64,000 bases of DNA from Kiloniella litopenaei. GTDB lineage: Bacteria; Pseudomonadota; Alphaproteobacteria; Kiloniellales; Kiloniellaceae. Made by a program: the position numbers and the translations under genes. Under the pieces are notes generated by a model that ran no database searches, had not been told where the DNA came from, and saw only the letters and a list, made by a program, of their open reading frames with translations. How positions within the stretch are numbered: the first letter of the stretch is position 1; the number at the start of each line of letters is the position of its first letter. The stretch is from positions 124,001 to 188,000 of the forward strand of contig NZ_LANI01000005.1 in NCBI RefSeq assembly GCF_000982415.1, in the 5' to 3' direction. Of this stretch, positions 7,430-17,305 are shown piece after piece.

Positions 7430-10294
7430 GTGACTGAAATAATAACGACCGCATCTAGCGACCAAGATCAAGATACGACATCCACTGTGCTTTCAGGTCG
7501 TGTGAAAAGCAAAAAGGCTGAGCATTCTCTGCCGAATTCGACGGTCAAGAAGCAGTCTGCGGAAAAAGACCAGATCGAACCAAAAGACCAGATTAAATTA
7601 AAAGACAAGACCGCATCAAAAGCAAAGTCAGTTGAAAAAGTAACGCCAATGATGGCGCAATATTTAGAGATTAAAGCGGATCATCCAGACTCTTTATTAT
7701 TCTATCGCATGGGTGATTTTTACGAGCTTTTCTTTGAAGATGCGGTGCAGGCGTCTGAAGCTTTGGATATCACCTTGACCAAAAGGGGACATCACAAAGG
7801 TGATGATATCCCGATGTGCGGTGTGCCCTTTCATGCGGCAGAAGGTTATTTGTCTCGCTTGATTCGCAAAGGCTTTAAAGTCGCGATTTGCGAACAGATG
7901 GAAAACCCGGCCGAAGCCAAAAAGCGTGGAGCAAAATCCGTTGTAAAGCGCGGGGTAGTCCGTCTTGTTACGCCGGGGACAATTACAGAAGACGAACTTC
8001 TCGATGCCCGCAGTCACAACTATCTGGCTGCTTTAACGGATGCGGCGGGTGACTATGGTCTTTCCTGGTTGGATATGTCCACTGGGGATTTTTACACGCA
8101 ACCGCTGGAAGCTTCTGAAAAGAATATCAATGGTGTCCTTCTTGCAGCTTTGGCACGGCTGAACCCCGGCGAGCTTTTGTTACCGGAACGTTTGTTCTTG
8201 CGTGAAGAGCTGGCCGATGTGGTGAATGAGTGGCGATCTATTCTGTCGCCCCTGCCATCATCGCGATTTGATAGTGAAAATGCCCGTCGACGTTTGGAGG
8301 ATGTCTTTTCCATAAAGGCACTTGATGCTTTTGGGGAATTCTCTCGGGCTGAAGTCGCTGCTTCGGGCTCTTTACTTGATTATGTTGAGCTCACGCAAAA
8401 GGGTAAACTCCCCCGCTTGTCATCCCCGAAACGGGTGCGCAGTGATGCGGTTATGGAAATTGACGCGGCAACGCGACGGAACCTTGAGCTGACACAGGCA
8501 TTGACGGGTGGGCGCAAGGGAAGTCTGCTCGCAACCATTGACCGGACAGTTACAGGTGCTGGCGCCCGGTTACTGGGGTCGCGTATTGCCGCCCCTCTGA
8601 CAGAACCCGAAGCGATTTCCCATCGTTTGAACATGGTGTCATGGTTTGTCGAAGAAGATGGCCTTCGACAGGATTTGCGCGCAAGTCTTCGGCAGTGCCC
8701 CGATATTGAACGAGGTCTTTCCCGTTTGACCGTTGGACGAGGGGGACCACGTGATGTTGCTGGTATCCGCGATGCATTGCACGAAGCGGGCAGATTAAAG
8801 TCGATACTGAGCGGGGTACAGCCTGATAGTCTGCCCGAAGGTATCAAAAACTGTATTAAGAATTTGGGTGACCACCGCGAACTTTGCGATGTGCTCCAGC
8901 GCGCTTTACTGGACGATTTGCCGTTGCTTGCCCGGGATGGCGGTTTTATTGCCGCGGGCTTTTCACCTGAGCTGGATGAGTATAAGCAACTGCGTGACGA
9001 CAGCCGTAAATTGATTGCTGGTCTTCAAGCCCGATATGCCAAAATTACAGGTGTTAATAGCCTGAAAGTTAAACACAACAACGTTCTGGGCTATTTTATT
9101 GAAGTCAGCTCGACAAATGCATCCAAGGTTAACATTGATGCTGAGTCGGAATTTATTCATCGTCAGACGCTTGCTTCTGCGATGCGCTTTACCACCGTTG
9201 AGCTCTCTGATCTAGAACAAAAGATTTCCGGTGCTGCGGGCAAGGCCTTGGCTATTGAGCTGGAACTCTATGATGATTTGATTGCCAAGGTGATAGAGCA
9301 AGCTGATCAGATAGCTTTGGCGGCGCGTACGCTTGCAGAGCTGGATGTTAATGCTGCCTTGGCGGAGCTGGCTGTCAGCGAGCGTTGGAACCGTCCCAAG
9401 GTCGATGGCAGTCTGGCGTTTGATATTGTTGCTGGTCGTCATCCCGTTGTGGAAGCTGCCCTGTCCAGAACCTCTGAAGGGCCCTTTGTCGCCAATAACT
9501 GTACCTTAGAAGATCAACAGCGTTTGTGGTTGATTACTGGGCCTAACATGGCGGGTAAATCGACTTTCCTCCGGCAAAATGCCTTGATCGCGGTTCTGGC
9601 ACAGATGGGGTCATTTGTGCCGGCGGAATCTGCGCATATAGGATCTGTTGATCGATTATTCAGTCGTGTTGGTGCGGCTGATGATCTCGCTCGCGGGCGA
9701 TCTACCTTTATGGTCGAAATGGTGGAAACAGCGGTCATTTTGAATCAATCGACAGAACGGTCGTTGGTTATTCTGGATGAAATTGGACGCGGTACAGCGA
9801 CTTACGATGGTTTGTCGATTGCATGGGCCTGTGTTGAACATTTGCATGAAACCAATAAATCACGTGCCTTGTTTGCGACCCATTACCATGAACTCACCAG
9901 TCTGACATCAAAGCTTAAGTCGCTTTCCTGTCATTCCATGCGAGTCAAGGAATGGAAGGGGGAAGTTGTCTTTCTGCACGAAGTCACCAATGGGGCCGCT
10001 GATCGGTCCTATGGAATTCATGTGGCAAAACTGGCGGGATTGCCGGTTGCTGCCGTTACCCGTGCCGAGCAGGTTTTGGAGACGTTGGAAAAGGACGGTC
10101 AGGCTGGAAATTTAACACATCTTGCCGAAGATTTACCTCTGTTTGCCAGTTTGCCGACGACAACGGCGGAAGCTGACGTTGAGAAGGGAGTTTCTGTGGT
10201 TGATCAACGACTAAGTGAAATAAATGTGGATGATTTGACACCGCGTCAGGCACTGGATTTACTTTATGAGCTTAAAGCGGTTGATCAAGAATAG
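7430..10294 (+). CDS. mutS: DNA mismatch repair protein MutS
   Basis: Mismatch-recognition ATPase. The conserved part starts near residue 71 ([11 protein letters not shown]) and carries the mismatch-binding Phe-x-Glu motif in [11 protein letters not shown] (about 95-105), the lever and clamp domains, Walker [10 protein letters not shown] (about 704-712), Walker [10 protein letters not shown] (about 780) and the C-terminal helix-turn-helix. The 954-aa product from GTG 7430 carries an extra N-terminal tail of about 70 charged residues with the near-repeat KDQI-x2-KDQI-x-LKDK, so the start could lie further downstream. It begins the mutS-glnD-(PAS)-murJ order typical of alphaproteobacteria. Confidence 0.95.
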   Translation: MTEIITTASSDQDQDTTSTVLSGRVKSKKAEHSLPNSTVKKQSAEKDQIEPKDQIKLKDKTASKAKSVEKVTPMMAQYLEIKADHPDSLLFYRMGDFYELFFEDAVQASEALDITLTKRGHHKGDDIPMCGVPFHAAEGYLSRLIRKGFKVAICEQMENPAEAKKRGAKSVVKRGVVRLVTPGTITEDELLDARSHNYLAALTDAAGDYGLSWLDMSTGDFYTQPLEASEKNINGVLLAALARLNPGELLLPERLFLREELADVVNEWRSILSPLPSSRFDSENARRRLEDVFSIKALDAFGEFSRAEVAASGSLLDYVELTQKGKLPRLSSPKRVRSDAVMEIDAATRRNLELTQALTGGRKGSLLATIDRTVTGAGARLLGSRIAAPLTEPEAISHRLNMVSWFVEEDGLRQDLRASLRQCPDIERGLSRLTVGRGGPRDVAGIRDALHEAGRLKSILSGVQPDSLPEGIKNCIKNLGDHRELCDVLQRALLDDLPLLARDGGFIAAGFSPELDEYKQLRDDSRKLIAGLQARYAKITGVNSLKVKHNNVLGYFIEVSSTNASKVNIDAESEFIHRQTLASAMRFTTVELSDLEQKISGAAGKALAIELELYDDLIAKVIEQADQIALAARTLAELDVNAALAELAVSERWNRPKVDGSLAFDIVAGRHPVVEAALSRTSEGPFVANNCTLEDQQRLWLITGPNMAGKSTFLRQNALIAVLAQMGSFVPAESAHIGSVDRLFSRVGAADDLARGRSTFMVEMVETAVILNQSTERSLVILDEIGRGTATYDGLSIAWACVEHLHETNKSRALFATHYHELTSLTSKLKSLSCHSMRVKEWKGEVVFLHEVTNGAADRSYGIHVAKLAGLPVAAVTRAEQVLETLEKDGQAGNLTHLAEDLPLFASLPTTTAEADVEKGVSVVDQRLSEINVDDLTPRQALDLLYELKAVDQE

Positions 10295-10366
10295 GCCCCT
10301 TGGTCTTTAAAAGTTAAAGGTCCAGAGAATATCAGATAACAACACATGTTATAAAAACAGGACGGC

Positions 10367-13135
10367 ATGCCGATAACATCTCTCGATTATGCGTATCATC
10401 AAGACGTAAAAAGTAAGACGGCTATTTTTCCTGCTTCCAAGCTTGAAGCCGCGATAGCGACTATTTGTGCTTCTGATGAGAAAAGCCAGGACAAGCGTAA
10501 TAAAGTCCTGGCGCTTTTGCGTGATGCTTTGCAAGCAGGCCATGCTGAGGTTCGCAGACGTTTTGATAAAAAATCGTCTGGGACAATGGTTGTTCGTGCG
10601 AACTGTTTCCTGGTTGATCAAATTTTGAAATTGGTTTTCAAATTTGTAGAGGAAGAACTATATCCAATTGGGTCGCGTTCCAAGGGTGAAAGCTTTGCTG
10701 TTGTGGCTGTTGGGGGATATGGACGAGGCGAGTTAGCTCCTCAATCTGATGTCGATCTATTATTTTTGTTGCCTTACAAGAGTGTCCCCCGGACCGAGCA
10801 AGTGGTTGAGGCCATGCTTTATTTTCTGTGGGATCTTAATTTCAAAGTGGGACATTCCGTTCGCAATGTGAAGGAATGTATTCGGAGCTCACTTTCGGAT
10901 TTGACGATTAACACGGCTATTTTAGAGGCTCGTTATCTCTGTGGCGATGATGCTCTCTATACCAAGTTAAGAAAGACTTATGACCGGGTTGTTCGTTCTG
11001 GACACGGGGCGGAATTTATCGAACAAAAACTCAAAGAACGAAGTGAACGCCACAAAAAAGTCGGCGGTTCCCGTTATACGTTGGAACCAAATATCAAAGA
11101 GGGTAAGGGCGGATTAAGAGACTTACATACCCTGTTCTGGATTGCGAAATTTATCTATCAGGTTGATGACATATCCAGTTTGGTTGAAAGGGGAATCTTT
11201 ACCAAACAGGAAGTTCGACAGTTTGCCAAAGCACAGTCATTTTTGTGGTCCCTACGATGTGCATTACATTATCTGACGAATAGACCTGAAGAACGCTTGT
11301 CTTTTGATGTACAGCGCGATCTTGCTGATTGGATGAACTATACTGATCATGCAGGAACCAAGGGCGTCGAGCGGATGATGAAACATTACTTCATTGTTGC
11401 GAAAGAGGTCGGTGGCTTAACACGTATCTTCTGTGCGGCCTTGGAAGCTGAACATAACCGAAGATCTGGATTTCGTTTGCCTCTCCCCTTTTTAAAGCGC
11501 AAACGTTCCATCGAAAAATTCCGGCTAGAGGGGGATCGTCTGACTTTTCGCAAAGACGATTCCATTGAAACAAATCCTGTGGAAATGTTACGTATCTTCC
11601 ATGTTGCTCAAAAGCACGATTTGGATATTCATCCTGCGGCGTTGCGGAAAATTACCCAGTCATTACGTTTGATCAATAAGAGTGTTCGTCAAGACGGTGC
11701 AGCGAGTCGTTTGTTTTTGAATATTCTTACCTCGCCCAAGGATCCTGAAAAAACATTGCGTCGATTGAATGAGTCCGGTGTTTTAGGGCGTTTTGTTCCC
11801 GATTTCGGGCGTGTTGTCGCCTTGATGCAATTCAATATGTATCATCACTATACGGTAGATGAGCACACTTTGTTCGCGGTGGGAATTTTACACCAGATCG
11901 AAAAGGGAGCTCTTAAGAAGGAAGCCCCGATTGCCAGCGAGGTCGTGCATAAAATTCTATCTCGTAAGGTCCTTTATGTGGCTGTTTTCCTGCATGACAT
12001 TGCCAAGGGAAGAAAGGGGGATCATTCGAAAGAAGGTGCTAAAATAGCACAGAGAATTTGTCCTCGTATGGGGTTAACGCCAGAGGAAACGGAAACTGTT
12101 TCGTGGTTGGTGCGTTATCACTTAACCATGAGTGAAACAGCTTTCTCACGGGATATTGATGATCCTAAAACGATCCAGGACTTTTCCGAAATCGTTCAGT
12201 CTCCGGAACGATTAAGGTTATTGCTGGTGTTAACAGTTGCCGATATTCGGGCAGTGGGACCCAATGTATGGAATGCTTGGAAAGCAGCGTTATTACGCGA
12301 TCTTTACTGGCGCACCGAAGAGCTTCTATCTGGTGGGCTGGCCGCAGAAGGGCAAGAAAGACGAATTCAGGTAGCTTGGGAAGTTTTGACAAAAGAGCTC
12401 TCTCATTGGCCTGCTCAGGATGTTGCGAAGCACCTGGAGCTTGGAACCGTGTCCTATTGGATTTCGACAGACACAGAAACCCAGAAACGTCGGGCGGAAT
12501 TAATTCGCAAGGCTGAAAATGATAAGTCTCCTTATACATCCGAAGTTCGTGTTGATACCTATCGCCAGATTACAGAGGTAACAATCTATACCGCGGACCA
12601 TCCGGGCTTGTTCAGCAGGGTTGCGGGTGCTTTGGCTGTATCCGGCGCCTCTATTGAGGGGGCAACCATCCATACCCTAAAAAACGGGATGGCATTGGAT
12701 AGCTTTTATATTGCTGATGCCCAGACCAAGACCGTAATTAATGATCCAGAGCGTTTGGCAACGCTGGAAACGGCGATTGAAAAGTCCCTGACGGGCGAAT
12801 TGAAAACAGCAAAACTCCTTAAGAATCTTCCGACCAGATTGCCAAGCAGGGTGCACAAGGCATTGAAAGTTAAACCACGCGTGCTGGTCGATAACAAAGC
12901 GAGTGAAAGTTATACTGTTTTGGAAATTAATGGTCAGGACCGCCCCGGATTACTTTACTTTCTGACCCAAGCCCTGACCAAGCTTGGTTTGTTGGTTCAT
13001 TCAGCGCGGATTGCGACCTATGGTGTTCGTGCGGTCGATGTTTTTTATGTACAGTCTGCTTTGGGCGACAAGGTGTCGTCAGAACAAAAAGTGAAAAACA
13101 TACAAAAAAAATTACTTGAAGTGCTCAATGCTTGA
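10367..13135 (+). CDS. glnD: Bifunctional PII uridylyltransferase/uridylyl-removing enzyme GlnD
   Basis: Senses glutamine and controls nitrogen assimilation by adding UMP to or removing it from PII proteins. Visible domains in order are the nucleotidyltransferase (GGYGRGELAPQSDVDLLF near residue 116), a PII-UTase helical domain, the HD hydrolase domain (FLHDIAKGRKGDHS near residue 543), and two C-terminal ACT domains (about 728-810 and 850-920, TADHPGLFSRVAGAL and GQDRPGLLYFLTQAL). The length of 922 aa is usual. It follows mutS by 72 bp. Confidence 0.95.
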   Translation: MPITSLDYAYHQDVKSKTAIFPASKLEAAIATICASDEKSQDKRNKVLALLRDALQAGHAEVRRRFDKKSSGTMVVRANCFLVDQILKLVFKFVEEELYPIGSRSKGESFAVVAVGGYGRGELAPQSDVDLLFLLPYKSVPRTEQVVEAMLYFLWDLNFKVGHSVRNVKECIRSSLSDLTINTAILEARYLCGDDALYTKLRKTYDRVVRSGHGAEFIEQKLKERSERHKKVGGSRYTLEPNIKEGKGGLRDLHTLFWIAKFIYQVDDISSLVERGIFTKQEVRQFAKAQSFLWSLRCALHYLTNRPEERLSFDVQRDLADWMNYTDHAGTKGVERMMKHYFIVAKEVGGLTRIFCAALEAEHNRRSGFRLPLPFLKRKRSIEKFRLEGDRLTFRKDDSIETNPVEMLRIFHVAQKHDLDIHPAALRKITQSLRLINKSVRQDGAASRLFLNILTSPKDPEKTLRRLNESGVLGRFVPDFGRVVALMQFNMYHHYTVDEHTLFAVGILHQIEKGALKKEAPIASEVVHKILSRKVLYVAVFLHDIAKGRKGDHSKEGAKIAQRICPRMGLTPEETETVSWLVRYHLTMSETAFSRDIDDPKTIQDFSEIVQSPERLRLLLVLTVADIRAVGPNVWNAWKAALLRDLYWRTEELLSGGLAAEGQERRIQVAWEVLTKELSHWPAQDVAKHLELGTVSYWISTDTETQKRRAELIRKAENDKSPYTSEVRVDTYRQITEVTIYTADHPGLFSRVAGALAVSGASIEGATIHTLKNGMALDSFYIADAQTKTVINDPERLATLETAIEKSLTGELKTAKLLKNLPTRLPSRVHKALKVKPRVLVDNKASESYTVLEINGQDRPGLLYFLTQALTKLGLLVHSARIATYGVRAVDVFYVQSALGDKVSSEQKVKNIQKKLLEVLNA

Positions 13136-13149
13136 TTAACTCTCTGTGG

Positions 13150-13179
13150 GCTAAACTGTCGTAAGTAAGTCAGTTTAGC
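13150..13179. repeat. Inverted repeat between glnD and the PAS_5 gene
   Basis: A 9-bp perfect inverted repeat, GCTAAACTG/CAGTTTAGC, with a 12-nt spacer. There is no T tract after it, so it may be an operator or a 3' RNA hairpin rather than a classic terminator. Confidence 0.4.
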
Positions 13180-13193
13180 TGTGAGTTAAAGGC

Positions 13194-13745
13194 ATGAAAT
13201 CCGTTTCGTCACTGGGTTTTACAAGTCCGCGTTGTCAGCGTTTGCATGACTATTGGTGGGAGTTGAAATATTCCTGTGGCCAAACTGTTCCTAAAAAAAG
13301 TGATTTTAATCCAGCTGCAATTAAAGATATTTTATCACACATTCTGATACATGATCTGAGTAAACCCGGACAATCGTTGTTACGACTTGCTGGTACGGGA
13401 ATTGTTGATCGTCTTGGGTTTGATCCTACAGGGCGGGATTATGTTGAGTTTGTCGCAGAAGATCGCCGGGATGCTGCCTATAACGAGCTCTACAAAGTGG
13501 CTTCTTTTCCCTGTGGCATGCGGGTGATTCTGGAAGGCAGGTATCAATCAGGACTGGTACATATTTCTGAATCGGTTGGCTATCCACTTTGTTCCGATAG
13601 TGGGGATTATCACTTTCTGGTCTTCATTGACGATGTGCTTGAAAATATTGAGTGGCATCAAAGCCCTGACAAACAGTTGAATTATAGCAAGGTTAATCAA
13701 AGGGATTATATTGATATTGGGTTTGGGACACCTCTTTCAGATTAA
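13194..13745 (+). CDS. PAS_5 family protein
   Basis: A 183-aa single-domain protein of the PAS_5 type common in Rhodospirillales-like alphaproteobacteria. Family features include the early HDYWWELK segment, LSHILIHDLS and a LRLAGTGIVDRLGFDPTGRDY stretch. No kinase, cyclase or DNA-binding output domain is attached, and no ligand is apparent. It sits between glnD and murJ on the same strand and has an AAGG-type ribosome binding site before ATG 13194. Its specific role is unknown. Confidence 0.75.
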   Translation: MKSVSSLGFTSPRCQRLHDYWWELKYSCGQTVPKKSDFNPAAIKDILSHILIHDLSKPGQSLLRLAGTGIVDRLGFDPTGRDYVEFVAEDRRDAAYNELYKVASFPCGMRVILEGRYQSGLVHISESVGYPLCSDSGDYHFLVFIDDVLENIEWHQSPDKQLNYSKVNQRDYIDIGFGTPLSD

Positions 13746-13933
13746 AATAAACTAGAGAAGATTATAGAAAGCCCTTTGTATAGATCAGCTTTATCGTTTC
13801 TGTGCATGGTCTTCCCCTTTGCAAAATCATTCCCTTCCAAATTAGAACGGCTTCCTCTACAAAGAGTGTGAACATGGGGGAGAGTTTAACAGGAAGAGAA
13901 ACTCCCTTTGTGAGTTCTATGTGGAGTATCTGA

Positions 13934-15562
13934 ATGTCTTTGGTTCGTAATCTGGCAACAGTGAGCGGCTTTACAGGGTTAAGCCGTATTCTCGGGTTTG
14001 TGCGTGATATCCTTGTCGCTGCTTTTTTGGGTGCGGGACCAATTGCCGATGCCTTCTTTGTTGCTTTTAGATTACCGAATCTATTTCGTCGTTTGTTTGC
14101 CGAGGGCGCTTTTAATGCAGCTTTTGTCCCTCTGTATGCTGGCAAGGTAGAAGCCGAGGGACGCGACGCTGCCCAGACTTTTGCAGAGCAAACTCATGCG
14201 GTTATGTTTACCTTTATGTTGTTGTTGACCTTTGGTGCGATGGCGTCAATGCCATGGGTTACCTACGCGCTTGCACCGGGGTTTGAAGATTGGGCTCTTA
14301 AGGTCTCAACGCAGGAAGCCATAAATCTTAAAGCCGACGGACTTGATACCGTTCTGGCTATTCCGAGCGAATTTATTTCAAAGCTGGCTTATGCCGAGCA
14401 GCTCAACATGATCACTTTTCCCTATTTGTTTTTTATGGTCATCGTTGCGCTGTTTTCTGGCATGTTGAACTCTTTGGGACGTTTTGCAGCAGCGGCGGCG
14501 GCCCCTATTTTACTCAACGTCTTTTTCATTATTACCCTTGTTCTAATTGTTCCACGAGTAGCAGATCCCGGACGGGCGATGGCGTGGACGGTAAGTGCCG
14601 CTGGGTTTGGTCAGATGCTTTTGTTGTATATTTCGCTTAAGCGTGCTGGCTTGAACATGAGAATGAGACTGCCAAGACTATCCAGTGACGTGAAGACCTT
14701 AATGCGACGTATGGTTCCTGGTGTACTCTCGGCGGGTGCCATGCAGATTAATGTTGTTATTGGTACGATGATTTCGACATTTCAGGAAGCTGGTGTTTCT
14801 TTCCTCTATTATGCTGAACGTGTCTACCAATTACCTTTGGGTATGATAGGAATTGCCTTTGGTGTTGTTCTTTTGCCCGAACTCGCTCGAAAGTTAAAAG
14901 CGGATGACCAAAAGGGGGCAATGAACAGCATGAACCGGGGCATGGAAATGGCGTTGTTATTGACGTTACCAGCTACGATTGCCCTGATTGTGATGCCTTG
15001 GCCTATTGTTGTGACGTTGTTCGAGCGGGGGTTGTTTAGCCGTGAAACAAGTGACGCTACTGCGATAGCACTTATGGCCTATGCGGCTGGGCTTCCGGCT
15101 TATGTACTGGTGAAAATTCTGCAACCTGCTTTTTATGCGCGGGAAGATACGGTAACGCCATTCCGTTTGGCGTTGGTATCTATTGTTCTAAACATAGCAC
15201 TCAGTTTGGTGCTTTTTCAGTTTATCCAATATGTCGGAATTGCACTGGCAACTGCGATTTCATCTTGGGTGAATGTTTTGATGCTTTGGATTGTGTTGGT
15301 GCGTAAGGGCCACCTGAGCCTTGATGGTCGATTTATTTCAAGATTACCAAAAATCTTGGCGTCATCCCTCGTTATGGGTGGTGTGTTGTGGTCTGGAATG
15401 CGTTGGGTGCGCCCATGGTTTGATGGTGCGCTTTACGAAAAAGTTGCGGCGCTTTCGGTGCTGATTGGCGCTGGTCTTCTTGTCTATGCACTATTGTCGT
15501 TGTTGCTCGGCGCTGTGCGGCCGGCTGATTTTTCGGCTATGTTCCGGCGCGGTAAAGCATAA
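13934..15562 (+). CDS. murJ: Lipid II flippase MurJ (MviN)
   Basis: Polytopic inner-membrane flippase for peptidoglycan precursor lipid II. The N-terminus TVSGFTGLSRILGFVRDILVAA and the adjacent FRLPNLFRRLFAEGAFNAAFVPLY are hallmark MurJ segments. About 14 hydrophobic segments run through the 542 residues. A non-membrane stretch of roughly 35 residues (about 122-157) between two membrane segments is longer than in the family members I recall. It is convergent with the gene at 15642. Confidence 0.95.
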   Translation: MSLVRNLATVSGFTGLSRILGFVRDILVAAFLGAGPIADAFFVAFRLPNLFRRLFAEGAFNAAFVPLYAGKVEAEGRDAAQTFAEQTHAVMFTFMLLLTFGAMASMPWVTYALAPGFEDWALKVSTQEAINLKADGLDTVLAIPSEFISKLAYAEQLNMITFPYLFFMVIVALFSGMLNSLGRFAAAAAAPILLNVFFIITLVLIVPRVADPGRAMAWTVSAAGFGQMLLLYISLKRAGLNMRMRLPRLSSDVKTLMRRMVPGVLSAGAMQINVVIGTMISTFQEAGVSFLYYAERVYQLPLGMIGIAFGVVLLPELARKLKADDQKGAMNSMNRGMEMALLLTLPATIALIVMPWPIVVTLFERGLFSRETSDATAIALMAYAAGLPAYVLVKILQPAFYAREDTVTPFRLALVSIVLNIALSLVLFQFIQYVGIALATAISSWVNVLMLWIVLVRKGHLSLDGRFISRLPKILASSLVMGGVLWSGMRWVRPWFDGALYEKVAALSVLIGAGLLVYALLSLLLGAVRPADFSAMFRRGKA

Positions 15563-15580
15563 AGCTTCGGGCGATTTAAA

Positions 15581-15622
15581 TCCAATGGTGAAATACATTG
15601 GAATGGTCTTTTCACCATTGGA
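15581..15622. terminator. Convergent hairpin between murJ and the HCCA-isomerase-like gene
   Basis: A 13-bp perfect inverted repeat (TCCAATGGTGAAA at 15581-15593 with 15610-15622) lies in the short gap between two converging genes. T tracts are weak on both sides. The position suggests a bidirectional terminator. Confidence 0.55.
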
Positions 15623-15641
15623 TGAATTGAGCTGGAGTGAG

Positions 15642-16241
15642 TTAATTTTCCAGGGCTTGATCCAGAAAATTGATACGGTCCTGTCCCCAAAAGTTTTCAT
15701 CGTTATAAATATAAGTCGGAGAGCCAAAGACATCTCGCTTATGAGCCTCTAGTGTCGTGTTGCGATAGACTTGAGCCATGGCATCACTTTTGGCCTGTGC
15801 AATAAGTGTGTTTGGGTCAAAACCACAGTCACGTGCAATTTCTGCAAGCGTTACTTCATCGGCAATGTTTCGGTCTTGAGCCCAGACGGCGGTCAGAATG
15901 GCATCGCTAAAGGGGCCAGCATTACCGCTTGCTTCTTGTATTGCATAGATCATTTGGGCGGCGAGGGTTTGGTCGGCTGGCCAAAAGGCAGGTTCAAAGT
16001 TTATGGGAACCCCTAAGTGCTTGGACCAGCGTTTTAGCTCAACCATTCTGTATTTCATGCGTGATGGGTGGCGTTTACTTGGGGGCGTTCCCCTCATAGC
16101 CTCAAATGTGTCCATAACAGATATGGGTTTGTAGTTCACAACGGCGCTATGTTTAGCCACAACGGCGTTAAATTGTTTAATGCCGAGGTAACTCCAGGGG
16201 GAGAGTAGAAAGTGATAGTTATCTATAACTTTGGTCATCAT
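15642..16241 (-). CDS. DsbA-fold 2-hydroxychromene-2-carboxylate isomerase-like (kappa GST) protein
   Basis: A thioredoxin-fold protein of the DsbA/kappa-GST group, related to the glutathione-dependent isomerase of naphthalene breakdown. The N-terminal active-site region reads LLSPWSYLG, with Ser where DsbA has its CxxC motif, and the C-terminal FGSPTYIYNDENFWGQDR is the family signature (cis-Pro loop and GxDR). The length of 199 aa is typical. No aromatic degradation genes lie nearby, so the substrate is unknown. It is divergent from glpR. Confidence 0.8.
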   Translation of the reverse strand: MMTKVIDNYHFLLSPWSYLGIKQFNAVVAKHSAVVNYKPISVMDTFEAMRGTPPSKRHPSRMKYRMVELKRWSKHLGVPINFEPAFWPADQTLAAQMIYAIQEASGNAGPFSDAILTAVWAQDRNIADEVTLAEIARDCGFDPNTLIAQAKSDAMAQVYRNTTLEAHKRDVFGSPTYIYNDENFWGQDRINFLDQALEN

Positions 16242-16289
16242 TAAGTCCTGATGTGGGGTGGTAAGTACCTGCAGGTGGCTAATCGAGGG

Positions 16290-16336
16290 ACAAAAGTTTC
16301 GTTTTCGATAAAGCGAAACTTTTGTTCTTTCGTTTT
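16290..16336. promoter_or_regulatory. Candidate GlpR operator in front of glpR
   Basis: A 12-bp perfect inverted repeat (ACAAAAGTTTCG at 16290-16301 with 16314-16325) is followed by a second copy of TTTCGTTTT (16297-16305 and 16328-16336). It lies 62-108 bp before the glpR start, in the gap to the divergent upstream gene. The GTTTCG/CGAAAC half-sites also occur before glpD, which suggests a DeoR-family operator used for autoregulation. The hairpin could alternatively act in RNA. Confidence 0.55.
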
Positions 16337-16397
16337 TCTTGAAGTCATTTTAAACTGTAATCAATATATAATAATAAATGAGTTCGGGGGAATAAAA

Positions 16398-17168
16398 ATG
16401 GATACTCTCAATCCCAGACAGCGTGAAATTGTTGGGCTTGCGCGGGAGGAAGGGCGTGTTTTGGTCGAAGAGCTTGCCACTCGTTTTGAGGTTTCGCTGC
16501 AGACCATACGCAAAGATCTCAATGAAATATGTGCGCGGGCCATATTGAAAAGAATCCATGGCGGTGCTGTCTTTGCGGCAGGTGTCGAAAATTTGCGCTA
16601 TGACGCGCGACGGATGATTGCCAAGGATGAAAAAAGAGGCATTGGTGCTGCGGCTGCTGATCTGGTGCCTGACAATTGCTCTCTTTTTATCAATATCGGC
16701 ACAACAACCGAAGAAGTTGCACAGTGCTTGTTAAGCAAGAAAGATTTGTTGGTTATTACCAATAATATTAATGTTGCCAATATATTACGCCCTGCACCCT
16801 CTATTGATGTGATTATTGCCGGGGGAATGGTTCGTCGTTCAGATGGTGGGGTCGTGGGCGAAACGGCTGTTGATTTTATCAAGCAATTCAAAGTGGATTT
16901 TGCCATTATTGGAACGTCTGCCGTGGATGACGACGGGTCTTTGCTTGATTTCGATCTGCGGGAAGCGAAAGTTGCCCAGGCCATAATTGACAACGCACAC
17001 CATGTCATTTTGTGTGCAGATAAAATGAAACTAAAACGAACCGCCCCTGTTCGCGTGGCCGAATTTGATCAAATTAATACTTTTGTCACAGACCGCCTTG
17101 AATCCGAAAACTTGAGGAAAATCTGTAGGGATAGCGGTATCCGGCTTATTGAATCTGAGCTGTCATAA
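16398..17168 (+). CDS. glpR: DeoR-family glycerol regulon repressor GlpR
   Basis: Transcriptional repressor expected to respond to glycerol-3-phosphate or a related sugar phosphate. The 257-aa product has an N-terminal DeoR helix-turn-helix (VEELATRFEVSLQTIRKDLNEI, about 20-45) with the following LKRIHGGAV, then a DeoRC ligand domain with NIGTTTEEVA and a terminal region with GTSAVDDDG. ATG 16398 is chosen over an upstream open frame because CGGGGG (16385-16390) precedes it and the homologous sequence starts there. It lies directly upstream of glpD and the importer genes. Confidence 0.9.
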   Translation: MDTLNPRQREIVGLAREEGRVLVEELATRFEVSLQTIRKDLNEICARAILKRIHGGAVFAAGVENLRYDARRMIAKDEKRGIGAAAADLVPDNCSLFINIGTTTEEVAQCLLSKKDLLVITNNINVANILRPAPSIDVIIAGGMVRRSDGGVVGETAVDFIKQFKVDFAIIGTSAVDDDGSLLDFDLREAKVAQAIIDNAHHVILCADKMKLKRTAPVRVAEFDQINTFVTDRLESENLRKICRDSGIRLIESELS

Positions 17169-17206
17169 AAATGTAATAAAAATTTTCACTTGCGAACCTT
17201 GAAATC

Positions 17207-17262
17207 TTCGAATAGCGTTCAAAACGAAACCAAAAGGAAAGTGGTTTCGAAAGATTCGAATA
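17207..17262. promoter_or_regulatory. Candidate GlpR operators in front of glpD
   Basis: An 8-bp inverted repeat CGAAACCA/TGGTTTCG (17225-17232 with 17242-17249) is flanked by two direct copies of TTCGAATA (17207-17214 and 17255-17262), all within 100 bp of the glpD start. The GTTTCG/CGAAAC half-sites match those before glpR, though in opposite orientation. Confidence 0.55.
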
Positions 17263-17305
17263 ATACAGTACGGCGTATCTGCAAGTGCTGTGTCGGGGAG
17301 GTAAT

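Noticed and set aside
13762-14145. 127-codon minus-strand frame overlapping the murJ start
   Set aside because: Basic, repeat-poor sequence that mirrors murJ codons; no upstream signals.
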